Source: Erythrocercus mccallii (lineage: Eukaryota; Chordata; Aves; Passeriformes; Dicruridae). Taken from it: DNA of 64,000 nt. Shown here one piece after another: positions 1 through 13,566 of the stretch. The position numbers and the translations under genes were made by a program. Location: NCBI GenBank assembly GCA_013397435.1, contig VZRG01001048.1, positions 1 through 64,000 on the forward strand, written 5' to 3'. Numbering within the stretch: position 1 is the stretch's first letter; the number at the start of each line of letters is the position of its first letter. Under the pieces are notes generated by a model. It ran no database searches. It saw only the letters and a program-made list of their open reading frames with translations, and was not told the origin of the DNA.

Positions 1-3000
1 GTCTCAGCTCCTGCCAATACCAGCAGAGACTACGCGCACTGGGATACTGAAAAATCAAAGCGGTATCACCAGCCTGTGCTTCCCCTCTCCCACTTTTACA
101 AGGGTGGCTCAGCCTCTTAGGGGCCATAACTGAATCTTTATGAAGCCCTTGGATGGGTTTTACTGCAAAACAACGCTGAGAATGCACATGCACGATTACA
201 CCAGGACAATAGCCTGAAGTTAACAATCGCTTCCTGTAATTGTCTGAGGCAGCCTGTAGAACTAAGAATCATCTCATGATAAATCCTTGTTGGTCATATA
301 CCATCATTAATCTATACTGTCAGAATGAATTAGGTGCAGAGGAGCATATTAATTACAATGCAGATGACACTCCAACTTTAATTATCAGGACTTCAAAGTA
401 AACAGTGCCAGTTAATCAAGCTCAGTACCACGGAGGCTGTTGAAGGAAAACGCTGTTCAGCTGGCAGCACTGACATCCAGCCTGTTATGATGCCATTCTA
501 GCTTTAGTTTTCCAAATTGCTCTCTATTTCTATCCACATTAGTCAGGTCTATGGGAACACTTTTTCCACTGCCTATGACATGCCTTAAATTAGGGGTAAC
601 CAATTTTGTCAATATGTAGCCACCTAGCTTTATTTATAGAACATTTCATATTAAACAGCAAAAGCTCCCACTGTCTTTTTATGCCTGTTGCATAAAATTT
701 TGCATTTAACAGCTACTTGCTCATTTTACTTACCAGCTAAGGCTATATTTTTACAGGTTGTTGTTCCCATTTCAATATTATTTTATGCCATTTTCTGCAG
801 GGCTAGGATTATGGAACAAACCTAAACATCTGGACAGTTTGTAAAGCACTGGCAGAGCAGCTAGCAATGTTGCAAAGGCCCCCAAATCCTATCAGCCAAA
901 TGTAGCCCTTTTGTCTCTGTAGGACCAGAGACATCAGATTGCTGCTGACAATCTGTGAATTCCAGCAGGCAGGCTGACCACTCACTCTGGTTACCAGCAC
1001 CAGGCTGCTGGGGAGAACAGATAAAGTTGTTCTCCACATCTCCTGCAGACAGGGCATGAGGAGGTGCACTCACACAGCACAGGGACACCACGGTAGGAGG
1101 AAACACTGCAGTGCTAAAGCTGTACAGGTGTTGGAGTGGGCTGCTCAGTGAGTCTGGGGATTTCAGCAGCAGAGACTTCAACAAGCTGGGCATCCACTGC
1201 AGAGCCTGGGGCTCACAGAGCCCCTGGGGGGGCTTCACTCTGCTCTGTTTCCTGCTGCTTCACACAGCTTGGGCAGAACACTCAATTTGTTCCTGAAACT
1301 GGTGTACAAAATGCAAAAGCCTGAGGAGATCCAAGTAGCCTGTGAAATGTCCTGAAGGAGAGCAAACCACGGAAATAAGGAGTTACTGAAACAAACCAAT
1401 AAAGTAAAATTACTGTGGGGAATTTAATCACCCAGGAGACAGGAAATTCAAGGCTATGGTACCCATGACAACTACTATTTGTCCACAGTGTATGGAACAT
1501 TAAGTTTAACTCCATATGCGGAAACAGAAGAAATTATGGGACGTATCAGGTATGAATGCATATTTCATGCACAGGGTACTCTTTGAGGGCTACTGTAGAA
1601 GCAATAATTAAATTTCCTGACTGCAAAGCAAGTAGGTTCATGCACTAGCAGCTCTTCTGAGACACCAGTGAACATCACCAGAAAGAGCTCCCAGCTGACC
1701 CCCATGGCTTAGGCAGCGAAGATTCAAGGTCTCTTTGGTCATAGTATCATCTCCTGCCTTGTAAGCTTCTGGCTGCTGTTCAGACTTAGTTTTGAGAATT
1801 GCCATGTGTTGATTTAGGAAATGTTGTGATGTTTCTTTCAGTTGTTGGGTCAACAAGGATTGTGCATTTCTTGTATGTTTTCTTTTTGAGCAACTAGAGC
1901 AACATTCATCCTTCAACAAGGCAAAAGTCCAGTTCCTGCTGAGTGATCAGTTTACTTGAATGTGAGAACCAGATTATTGCTGAGTTAGACAGCAAACAAG
2001 TTATCAAAACCTGAGAGAGTTTTGTACTTGTCTTGAGCTGAATTTTAACCCCTGGCTGGATACTGTGGAGTCAGATTAATTACAGCAAGAGCCAAAACTA
2101 AAACATCCAGGTAGACAGCAACTCTCTGGATGGAATTGTTTCAATTAAAGTTTCATTTTTTACATGATCTTAGATGCTGACTGGTATATCTATTGTTGCT
2201 AGAATTTGGAAGACAATATTTATGATTATAGAAACAAACAGCAAAAGTATAGCAGCTGAGAAATCTAATTGCAATCAGGTGGGAAGGAGGCTATTAAAAC
2301 AAGGGGGATTTTAACAATAAAAGTTACTTCTATCTTTTGTCACTGGCACAGGACAGAGAAGCAGGCAGTCTGCTTGGTTATAACATAACATTAGCTGACT
2401 CTGGAGGTGCCATGTGCTGTTTCCTCTTTGGGCAGCTAAACCCATAGCCCAGTATCTTCCACATGGAATTTTTCAGCAGGAGCAGGGCCAGATGCTAATC
2501 CAGCCCATCACTCTTAATGAAGTGATTTAATACATCCACAGCACTAACCAGCATAGCTCAGATCTGACCTCTGTCACCACTTCACAGGCAGTTGGATGAT
2601 GCCAAAATCCAACTGCTGGAGTCAGTGGAGCCACAGCTGCACTCTCCAAGGCAGGCTCAGGTGCTGTGGGGTGGTGGGTGCCTTCCCAGGCTCCCCATCC
2701 CTGCTCAGTGCCTCACACACAGTGGGTTTGGGGTGCTCCATGCTCTTTGCTCAATGGGGGCAAGGAGGGAGCAGTATGAAACGGTAAAACTCTCCTCCCA
2801 GACAGCAGCATCTTCAGGCAGTTCCCTGCCAGAGGGCTTCCATCCAGTAATTTTGGACATATTTAACCGAGTCAAGGCCACATTTATTTAGCAGCAATTC
2901 AAAGTGAGGATATCTCCCACTGCAGAGAAGATTGGTGTTTCTTTCACCTGCACTTCAAAATAAGAGTGCTCCCATGAACTCCCTCTGCCAGGAAACCCTC

Positions 3001-6000
3001 TCAGGGCTGTCCCAGCCCACAGGCCAAGCCAAGCTGAAGGCATGGCTGGGACAAGCAGCCCAAGTACACTCTGCACAGCCTGGTTCACAATTGTATCCTG
3101 GACATGTGGTGAGCAGAAAGGAGCAGTGCCTCTCCATGGCTGACCTACTTAGAGGTCAGGATTGCCCAGGGATGAACCACTGAACCATGTCCTGTGGGCT
3201 GCTCACCACTCAGATGTGCACCAGTTCACATTCTGCCCACTCTCCTACTCCTTGCTGAAGTCCCTGAAAACCTGCTAGTCAGCTCTCAAACAAAGGCTGA
3301 TGGCTCCTCACCAGCAACAGCTCACTGGTTTGAAACCCCCCATAGGGCTATAAAAGCCAGAAAGAAACCATTTTACAGGAGGAAAAAAGTATGAGGCATC
3401 CTTCTTGCAAATACCCACTGAGGGCAACACAAGAAGGGTGCCAGGGTTAGCCCAGCTAAACAAGAGCCATGTGGTAACACCAGCGTCCTTCATGCAACAT
3501 CCTGCTCCAGGGAAGGACGAGATTCCCAACAGCAGTTTTCCCCTTTGCTCTTGGAGGCACCAGCATGCTCCTGCAGCAAACCCCAGACCATCAGGGTCAG
3601 GCTGAAATCACTGACCTCATTTCCAGAGAGTGGTTAATAACCTTGGACTCTTCTCACTGTGTCTTAAATATGAGCTATTCCTCGTCAGGGAGAAATCAGG
3701 ATTTGATGCTGCACAGAAATGAATAGCTGAACGACCCAAGTCTTGAGAAGTGGCTCTGCATATGTTTTCACAGAAGTCATGACAGGTTCTGGAATTAATC
3801 TGCCCAGAAACCACCAATATATCTACATGCTAACCTGACATGAGGCAGGTTTGAATACTGCAGAAAAATCCCAGCCTGTGAACGATTTCCATTTCTGAAT
3901 CTCTGCCCTGCTGTTTATGGAAAGGCAAAGAAGTGCAGTGATGAGGTAAATATGTTTATGAATGCACTACTGTTACCTTTCTACTCTAACAACTTACAGG
4001 AATTACTTTACCGCTGTTACTTATTGCTAATCAAGCTCAGGACTCGGGGAGGAGAAGGGATAAATTCTGCCACAAAGTTTGTGCCAAGTCATTTTTTCAT
4101 CATCACATGAAAGCCACAGCCCAGGCACTCTTTTGTGAAGCTCATTAATAGTTAGAAGTGTCCCTTTTCTAGGAGTTTGCTCTTCTTTCTTAGAAGTGCT
4201 CACATTTTACCCCACACCTCTTCCACAGAGCAGCAAGAGCAGCCTAAGATGCAGCAGAGCAACAAAGTCCAAGTGCTCAGCAAGCTCTCCTGAACTCCTG
4301 ATTGAAAACTTTCCTCAAAAGCTGCACCAGCTACTTTGCTAGCTAAGCTTTCCAGCCTGCAGCTACAGAGCAAAGCATAGCTGTGGACCTGTGTCAAAGG
4401 TACATTTGTTAACACATTTCCCCTGGAGTGCTAATTAACATTTACATCAAGTACTATGAGAGTGAAAAGGCTTCAATACAAACACACACTGCAGGGAAAT
4501 GTGGAGGCTAGTGTACTGTTTGCCCTTCAGGAGCTGGTGAAAATCCAGTTTGTTTTGTAATCTTCTGTTCTCTAAAATCAGATATTTCTTCAAGTTAATA
4601 ACTAACCAGTTCTTTTTCATTTAAAACCCTCTAAGTGCATTTAGAACTGTATGACAGCAAGGCCCTGCTGGCGCTGGTGCAAGGCAGCCCACGTGCAGGT
4701 CTCCGTGCTCAGCCACAGCACAGGCACAGCCTGGGCTAACCACAGAAAATGACAGCGTTTTATGATTTTATAATAAACATAAACACAGGAACATCAACAC
4801 ACTTTTGCTTAAGATTCAACCCTCTTAAACTAAACACTAAGATAGGAAACACAAACAAAAATATTTGTAGCTGGATCTTCAATTACCACATTTTGGGATA
4901 CTGACAAAAAGCTCTAATGAGTAACACTTGTACCCACAATGAGAGGCAGACAAAGTTATTTGCAAACACAAATTTGCACTTGAAAGATGTGAAGGCAGTT
5001 GCTGAACAGCTGAATAATGAGCTATATTCAATATTATTTCTCAGTAATTATTGAGAAAAATGTGCTATCACAGTGAAGTAAAAATTTTAAGACTGCAACC
5101 AATATAACTAAAATATGGTTGAAAAAAATCCTCTTAATTTTTCCCAGGGCAGGGGGTAGGTTTTTTCCCATTTTTTAAAGGAAAAACTAGAAAATATCAG
5201 GTTCACAGAAAGAAAATCATATCCTATGAAACACAAAACAATAGTATAAATCTTCACCTACTCTGTGAACTTTTAGGCCATGATAGAGTGCATGTTGTTA
5301 TTCAATATATTCTTTCCTGCCACAACCATGCATCCTGCCCAGGTCCCATGAATTAAAATCTGTGTCTAAAAAGCACCAATAGGCACACTTGTAACTCAGC
5401 GCACTATTTCCAGAAATCAGTTTCTAGCCCTCTGCCTCCACAGAAGTCAGGATCTGAGATGAATAATACATACCATGAAAACACAGACTTTTTGATTGCA
5501 AGCTTCTCTAGAGTTCTGTGTACATATTTTGTTATTGTTGCCCAGTTGCCAAATATTTGAGGTGAATAATTTTCAGCCTCCATGTTTACAAACTACTTTC
5601 ATTGTTTTGTCCCATTTTTTTTTGGTGCTGCTTCTGCCTTTTAACTGGATAACCAACTTTGTAAACAAAAAATAAGTGTGGCAAACAGCAAATGCAGCAG
5701 CAGATTTTTTCGTTTTTGTTAGACATGCTGAAGTGAAGGACCTAAGCACCGATGAAAATGACTGACTGGGCAGTGCTGTGAGAGATGCACCAAGCAATCA
5801 ATGTTGAGATGTTCAACAGGACAAGGTGATTGTTTTTCTCCTGCTTGATCAGCTCTTCAAACTTCTTTTCTTTAGATACACACGTGTCTGTATTCACTAA
5901 GAATATTTTTTAACAAGTAGCAAGCACTCATATTTTCAAATTTCCCGTTTCCTTGGTTTTCTCAGTTTCCAGTAACTCCTACAAAGAAAAGGCTGTACTG

Positions 6001-6963
6001 AGCTTGAATCGAAACTGGCACATTTCTGACGTGACCTCCCAGAGAATCCTTTTCCATAGCACAAATGTCTGGACTGAAATCCTGGCATCAGCACAGGCAA
6101 CAGAAAAACTTCCACCAGTCCCTCCAAAACTTGTGAAGATAACAAATCCCAGGTTTTTTGGGGAAATCAAAATGGAAGTAGAATGTCCAACTTCCAAAAT
6201 GCTAATCGTTTAATTTCAAGGAGCAGGATGAGATTAATATAAACATGCTAACCTGTCCAAACTGGAAATCTTTCAAATGTCAAACACAGGAAACAACAAG
6301 GGGTTTTTTTCAGGCAGGATGTCAGAGTTACCCCCGTGGTTATATGTGAGCCGAGGACAATGTTGTTACATGAGATCAAATTACAAACACAAGCAAACAG
6401 AAAACAATCTCTGAACGTCACTGTTCAGGATTTGACAAGAAGCACAGCTGACCCATTCGGGAGGTTAAATGCTCTCAAGTGAGCTCGGGGGGAATAGGAG
6501 GAGTTGCTGCTGGACACTGAGTTCCACGCAGTTAAATTGTCAATTTGTTTGCTCAAGTTAATGCTTGTCTTACCCTATGCTTGCTACGGTTTTCCTCAAC
6601 ACGCTTGACCTGCAAATCTTAAAGCAGTGGCTTTGCTAAAATTATATGAAGTTTCTGGATTCTCCAAACACCTAAGAAAACTATTTTGGTAATTTCCACA
6701 GCACAAAAACCTACAGTTAGTCAGATATTTTTTACTTCCAGTGAGGTGGATGACAGTCGCTTAACCACACACATTACCATTTCATTTCTGTTCCTAATGT
6801 TTAGCACAGCCTTGCTCTAAGGAATTTCTGAAGTTGTTTACAAAGCTGATGCAGAGATTGCATTCAGTCTGGTCCAAGGGCAATGGTTTACTGAAGTCAC
6901 CAGTAAACAGCAGAAAGATAATATTTTTTGTAACTGAGGGCAAAGGGGAATAAAAGTTCTCAC

Positions 6964-7039
6964 CTTGCACCAAGGACCATTAGAGACAGAGCTGGTTTCC
7001 AAAAAATCTGCTCCTTCATTTTCTTCCATGTCTGATAAG
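6964..7039 (-). other. Exon-like segment of unknown identity (candidate first coding exon)
   Basis: Read on the minus strand, a TTTTGCAG acceptor at 7040 is followed by an ATG (7027-7029) in good Kozak context (G at -3, G at +4). A 22-codon acidic frame, MEENEGADFLETSSVSNGPW followed by CK, then runs into a strong donor, AAG|GTGAGA, at 6964. The pyrimidine tract before the acceptor is weak. I do not recognise the peptide and found no convincing continuation exon in the 6.9 kb to the left. It could be the N-terminal exon of a neighbouring minus-strand gene or a chance combination. Confidence 0.15.
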
Positions 7040-10000
7040 CTGCAAAATTTTGTTTTCCAATGAAAACCATTAAATCATCCTCCAAGCAAAAGTAAAGCAA
7101 ACCATGCAGGCTCCAATATCCCAGTTTGTGAAAGCCCTGCAGTAAGTCACATGTCAGTTTTGTGGTCACTGGTCTAATCCAAGGTTGCAGATCCTGGTTC
7201 TGCGCTGGATTTCACAGAGCTTGGCCTTTCTTTCAAGCCTTAATAGTTTCTCTTGTCAGGCATTTAGCTCCTTCAGCCCTTCCTGGTGGATCCAGGTTTT
7301 CACGTAACAAATGGCAAAGGTTTACAGCTTCCCAGGCACTGTAGGGGAGCTGACACTGAACCTCTGATCATCTCAGGAGAAGCCTGACAACCGAGTGCAA
7401 TACGTGGCCACACCTCTCTGCTGCCAGAGCTGGCCTAGACCATAAAATCAGAAGCAAGGTCACCCAGCAACCAACCATTCAACGTCACTACAGTAATAAA
7501 GCCAACTTACATTCAACTTATTGCTTGGGTGGATAAATATTTTTATTCAAAGAAAGAAGCCCAGACAAGATGGCAGGGGGCTGACTGTTCTGAGCTGAGA
7601 TACATAAATTCTGATCGATGCAAAGCTTTCAGCAGACATTCATGGGCCACATACAAACACACAAGGCTCTGTTTGTGAATGCCATTTGGGTCAAACCCCT
7701 AAGCTTTTTTCCCCAAGAATGCATAGACCCTGTACCCTAGTGGGCTGGGTGGGTAATGTCCACAAGATATTTTTCAGCAGAGATCACAAGTTCCCATCCA
7801 CGTGCCCACAAGGCCTTCATCTGCCACATGCTCCGCTGAAAAAAGTTCCACTCACTCTCAAAAATCTACATAAAATAGGGATGAATTTACAAAATAACCT
7901 CCATTCCCTGCCAGAGTCAGTAAAAATCAGATCATACCATAAGACTGCCTATGGGAGCTTCCTCAAGCAAATGGATTCTTTTTCTCAGGAGCAACCACAT
8001 ACCTAAAGGAGCACACTCAATTTAGGAAGTGACGTTTCACTCCAAGCACACGTACACGTTAGAGAGAAGGGCTACAATAAATACAAATAAAAGCTGATAA
8101 CAAAAGATCGATCCTCTTTGTTCTATTTGCACTGTGTATCAGGCAGTGCCACTGCAGATTGCTGCTGCCCTAAAATTTCGAAACCAACCATGATCTCTGA
8201 CATCTATTCAAAGACAAACATGGCTTCATTTTCAGTGCAGCCACTTGGTCTGTCTCAGGAAAGGCCTCTCTTTAAAGAAAAATAGAGGAATCCAGGGTCA
8301 CTGGCTGGTCTGGGAAATTAAGGCCACTTTCCCCCCTCTCTGATATTCAGCTTTTCTTTCTACATGGCAGGAAACAACTTTTTTGGGGGGGCGGAAGGGG
8401 GAGTGGCAACTGTCCAGAAAGATTAAAATTAATTCTGTTCAAATATAAAATATTTTAATCCAATGCTCATAGTGGCAGCATCATTAAAAATTAACCATTA
8501 GAGCAATCTGATTTTTAGACCTCTTTCTGCCACCGAAGCAAAAAGTGCATAAGTGATTTACTTGAGATCACCTACTTAATTATACTCATTATTAGTCACA
8601 TAGGATTTCATGAGATTGTTCTCAACAGTTTTTAAGCAGTTTGAGATTACATTTTATCAAAATTGTCAATAACTGGAAGTGTCTATCTTGTTGTGAACAA
8701 AATAATTACAGGCCCTCAAACACTGAGTAGGGTATACCTGATGAGCCCAGAATACAGATTGCTCAATTATGTATTTATTTCAAGGAAATGAAGATAAATG
8801 TGTCAAAAAAGGCAAGAATTATGAGGGCATAAGTGTGTCTTTACAGAGAGAGCAAAGCAAACGGTGAGTGCAGCTTTGGAAACCAGCAACTTGGCTTATC
8901 TCTGCCACTGATTTTGTGATTTCGAGAGGTAAATCAAATGCCCTGTGCCTCAGTTTCCCCTCCTATGCTGTGAGACCAGCAATACTAATACCAGCATTAG
9001 TATCTCAACCAGCAAGCAGTGCATTGGAGATGTGCAACATCTTCACAAACTTGCACCTCTCTCTACTGACAGGCAAGCTCCTTCTATGACATAAACTGAA
9101 GGAAAAGCAAAGCTGAGTTGGCCCCAAAGGCTCAAGTGTAACCCCAGCCCAGCCTTCTCCCAGGGCCCACCAGAAGTCTGCAGTCCCTGGGCTCCCAGGC
9201 ACTGCCTCATTTCACTGCAGCAACACAGTTGAGCAAGTTTTGTCTCTTTTGAAATAATTCACATGAACTCATTATCCAAACCAGCAGATAACCAGATGAG
9301 GTACTCCCTTCCCAGCTAGAAGATTCTGCTACAAATATTCACCAAGTTTAAATGTCCCTTTCTGTGATTTGGTATGCCCAGGTCATTTCTGAGAGCCAAA
9401 GAGCTTTTCCAGCACAGAATCCCAGAGTCTCTCAGTCCTGGCTCCTGGGACATCTCTGGCCAGCTGGGAGTCAGCTCAGCCTCAGGCAGGGTGCAGGACA
9501 GGAGTGGGGAGGGGACTGTACCAATCTTTGCCCCAGTTATTCACAAGGGCTGTTTATTTTTGCTACAGCATCTTCAAAGCCACTTTTTTTCTACCATTCC
9601 TTTAATTCTCTTGGGAAAAAAAATCTCTGATCACTAACTGCCATTTGAATTTTAAGAGAGCAGGCAAGGCGCCTGCCTGAAATATCAAATTGCTTTGCAT
9701 TTTGTTTTTCTCTGGTTTCTCTTTACAGGTCCCCCATTTAGTGACATACTAGCTATGTTCCAGAGTAGGCAAACCCAGCCTTCTGAAGTTTGCTTGCATT
9801 AAATACCAGGCAAAAGTGCTGTATCTCATTATCCACGTAGGTGTCCATGTTATGTCTTCTGCTTTGATGACATTCTGTGGCAGTAATTTTCACAGTTTTT
9901 TTTGGTTTTGAATTGGCCATTTCCTAATTTAAAACAGAGCAATCAAAGGAAACACTTTCCACATACGTAGCATAACATAAGATAAACTTTCCTATGGTTG

Positions 10001-12474
10001 CTGTGGAGAAGCAAACTCACAAGGCTTTCAGCTTCAACCTTTAGTATAAACCAGACATCTGTTTTGAGTTGTGTCAGATCACAGGAAGGATAGCCCACAG
10101 CTTGGTTTACTCCAAACTAATTTAGGAAATCAGAACTCTCCCCATGGATGAGTCACGAGCTTCTTGGGCAACGACAGGCCAGACACATTTGTCTCTGCAG
10201 CTTGGTGGTTTTCCCTGTAAAAGGGGTGATGGCTCTTTCCCCCATCTGGAGGTGACTTTTGCAGCTGGAGGATGTAGCCCCAATACCAAGCCCGTTTGTG
10301 CATCTGCAGTCCTGATGTCAAAGTCCACCAGGAAAGGAAAGGCAAGGATGAAAAAGAAAAGGGAAAGTGCAGAATGGCTCTAAAGATGGCTTTGAAGTGC
10401 AGCCCAGGAGCGGAGATCAGGAAGCGAGAGCTGTAATTGCAGCTGGGTATCAGTTTCCTTTTTTATTTCAGGATCGCCCACAGCATGCTGGAGTTTCTCC
10501 CTCAGAAAGCAGGCAGGAACAACACTCACCTCTACAGGAGAACAGCAGCTGCTGTTACATGGAAGAGCCACAGAGACAAAACAGCTCTTTGCATTTCTAA
10601 TGCAGAGACAAACAGAAAGTACCTTGAACATGTCTGAAATTACTTTTACTACTTCTGGACCAGTGAGGAAAGCTAAAAACTATTTTGTGTTTTGTTTCCT
10701 AAGGAAGTTGCACTGTATTGCTTGTGGGCTCTGCCCGAGTTCCTTAAAATGGGGCCAGATTCAAGTAAACTCAACAGAGAGGAGACATCAGGTTCACGAA
10801 AGTAGGTGGTCCAGCAGGCCAGAGAGCTCCTGCAAATATCCCCAGAGTGGAAGGCTCCCAGCTGAGCTCACACCATCAGGGGGAGGCAGACCAGAGAGAA
10901 GGCACCAGTGTCACAGACAGGGAGCATTTGCCATCAGGCTGGGGCCAGGTGTATTCCAAGCTGCCTTGAGCCTGGCAGTGCTGGCCAGTGGTGACACCCC
11001 AGCACTGTTCAGACCTCACCAAACTGCATGTTCAGCTGCTCACAGGGTGGGTGCAAGCATAAGTCTGGGACCTCAGAGCTGACAGACCCAAGCCCTGGTA
11101 AGGCTGCCCTTGATGGAGGCTGCCCTGGCCTGGCACTTCCAAGCTGCTGCCTCAAGCAGACGTGTCAGAACAGGTTAATAGACATCCTGCCGTAACTTTA
11201 ATGCTATTAGCCAACATTAAACAAAGGTTTACATCTTTTTTTGTTCCTTCCCAAGATAAGCCACAAGGGCTGCTGTGAGAAAACACTGACTCTTGGTATA
11301 GTGAAATAAACCTGTTTGTTCCAGTTACAAAAGGTTGAGAGCTGAACTCAGGGGCCCTAGTTATCAGGAAAATGACAGCATCTTGAAGACCATTGCAAAG
11401 GATTTAGGTTTTGGTATTTGCTAGGCATACCTTGAGTGTTTGACCATTATAAATCTTTTCTTGTTTAGGAAAGAAATCTTATTTTTCAAGATATTGTGCT
11501 TATCTTTTAGCAGAAGCAGGGGCAGGATCTGAACATGGCTGGTATTTACAGACAGCAGTGGTGGAGCACAGCCCATCTCTCAGCCTCACAGTGAAGAAAA
11601 CGAGCTACAGTTGTGAAATCATTGCCTAACAATTGATAAGGACAACTGCTGCAATCCTCTCCCTGCCTCCCCTTGGCCAGCATCCCACATTACTGGATAT
11701 ATAGAAAGGAGAATGGCAATGTGGTTAAAGTACAAGCCACACACATAAAAGACAGAGAATTTATCTCCATGTCTAGTCTGGTTTCCTCTTTCACCTTTGG
11801 CCAAGTAATTCTGTCTTTGCAATTCTTCTTTTTTCTCCTTTCATGACAATATTTACCATCTTTCTGACAGCCCTTGAGTTCTCCCAGGAAATGGGGCTTT
11901 GCAAATAGGGTTGGGGGAGAAACCTGTCCCTTCAAAGAAAGCCATGTCAGGTACCTTGTACAGGGTGATGCAGGAGACTCTTTTAGGAGGCCTTTGCTTT
12001 GCAGAAGAATGAGGTTTCTTCATGCCTTGTTTCAAACCAAGACAGCCATTCCCATTTCACCCTTCTTTTCAGGAACTCCCTAGGACACCATAACACCTTG
12101 CAGCATGAGATGTCAGCAATCTCAAGAAAAGTCCAGCCCACCACAAGACCAAAAAAATTTGGTTCACACATTCTCACTCTGAAATGAAGAGGGGTGTATG
12201 AAATTTCTCAGTCTCCAAAATTTATGACTTGACAACAGCAAGTCCACACCCTCTATTGCCACTACCACACTGAAGGATGCAATGACTATTTTTCTCCCAT
12301 GAGAAGAAAGCCTGTGGTAAACCAAATACTTGTATGTATTAAACGTTAGATAAATACTGATAAAGTGTTAAGTAATGGTACTTTCAATGATATTTAAAAA
12401 CCCCAAATGTGTTATCACTTCCTATTCCACAAGAATGCCCCATGCTCAGTGGCAGCTGTATTGCTCACTAGACA

Positions 12475-12512
12475 ACTCATCTTATTTCTGATGATGTTTT
12501 GATCAAAGTCCT
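12475..12512 (+). repeat. Left arm of 38-bp perfect inverted repeat
   Basis: These 38 bases are the exact reverse complement of 13445-13482. The arm contains the self-complementary core TTTTGATCAAA and a CTTTGATC-type motif. Similarity decays outside 12475-12512. The arms are separated by 932 bases of ordinary AT-rich sequence with no transposase frame. Confidence 0.9.
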
Positions 12513-13444
12513 TTGACAGGACAAAACCTCACAAGTTCTGCATGAGCTGAGTAACAAAACCTGGGTCACTGAACTGTAGCTCCTTTAAACACAGTTCAGT
12601 ATTAGAACTAGATAGGGCCAAACTCTACCCAACATCCCTATAAACATCAAGCAGGTCTCAGCAGTTATTTCAGTGCCTTGCTGACTCAGAAGTAATATAG
12701 ACAAAAGAGGAAACAGGAGAAAGTGCGTTTGGATTTGAATTTGCTGTTCAAAAGTGCAGCATAAATGAGGTTCTACCAAGATGATATTTCGACTTGCAAA
12801 AGAAATAACATGCAATTTGCAAGCAATCCCTGCTTCAGTAGAAACTTAAATTGCATTTTGTCCTAATGAGTTGGAGTTTCTTAAGGATAATGTGAATAGA
12901 TTCTGGTTCATCTTAAACTCTAGTTCTTCCAAATCCATTTTATATTTCTAAGAGCAAGTGGTATATTTTCATTAACTGAAGGAAATACTCTAGAATTAAT
13001 CTGAGGGAACAGGAACTGCCAAGATAGACCACATAATCGATAGAAATCTCACCTGTATTGGGTATCAAAAAAATACCAGTATTTGGTCCTAATTTCCTGC
13101 CATCAGGAGGCATAACTAAACCCCAAGAAGGTAGCTAAAAGAACAGAAAATTACTCTATAAATATGTGGTTTTTGGGCCATAAATTTAAATTACATGGTG
13201 CTCAGCCCATGTGAGGGGGGTTTAAAAAAGCAACAATCATCCTCCTTTGCCCCGATTTGATTTCTGACAACTTGTGTAAGCATAAACAATACTGCCAGTC
13301 CTTAAGGAAACGTCTGTGTCCCTACACTCAGAGCCATTGTTTGCATGTGTATAGATATGTACTTTTTTCATGCTGAGAAATAGTGCTTTATGTATTATCA
13401 AACAAATTATATCTACAGCTGGAAAAAATCTTGAGGTGTTTTCA

Positions 13445-13482
13445 AGGACTTTGATCAAAACATCATCAGAAATAAGATGAGT
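13445..13482 (+). repeat. Right arm of 38-bp perfect inverted repeat
   Basis: Exact reverse complement of 12475-12512 (38 of 38 positions by direct reading). The arm begins AGGACTTTGATC and ends ATAAGATGAGT. The flanks beyond the arms do not match, and no target-site duplication is evident around the outer ends. Confidence 0.9.
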
Positions 13483-13542
13483 AAACAAGAAATGGTTCTA
13501 AAACATCCCTTAGGCTAGGCTGGAGGAAAGCTACTGGCGTCA

Positions 13543-13566
13543 CAGCAGCACCCTCTAGTGCTGCTG
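13543..13566. repeat. Short perfect hairpin with CTCF-like core
   Basis: CAGCAGCAC and GTGCTGCTG form a perfect 9-bp inverted repeat around the 6-base loop CCTCTA. The centre, CACCCTCTAGTGC, resembles the reverse of the vertebrate CTCF core motif, with mismatches at about two positions. The structure is directly visible; the binding-site reading is only a motif resemblance. Confidence 0.4.
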
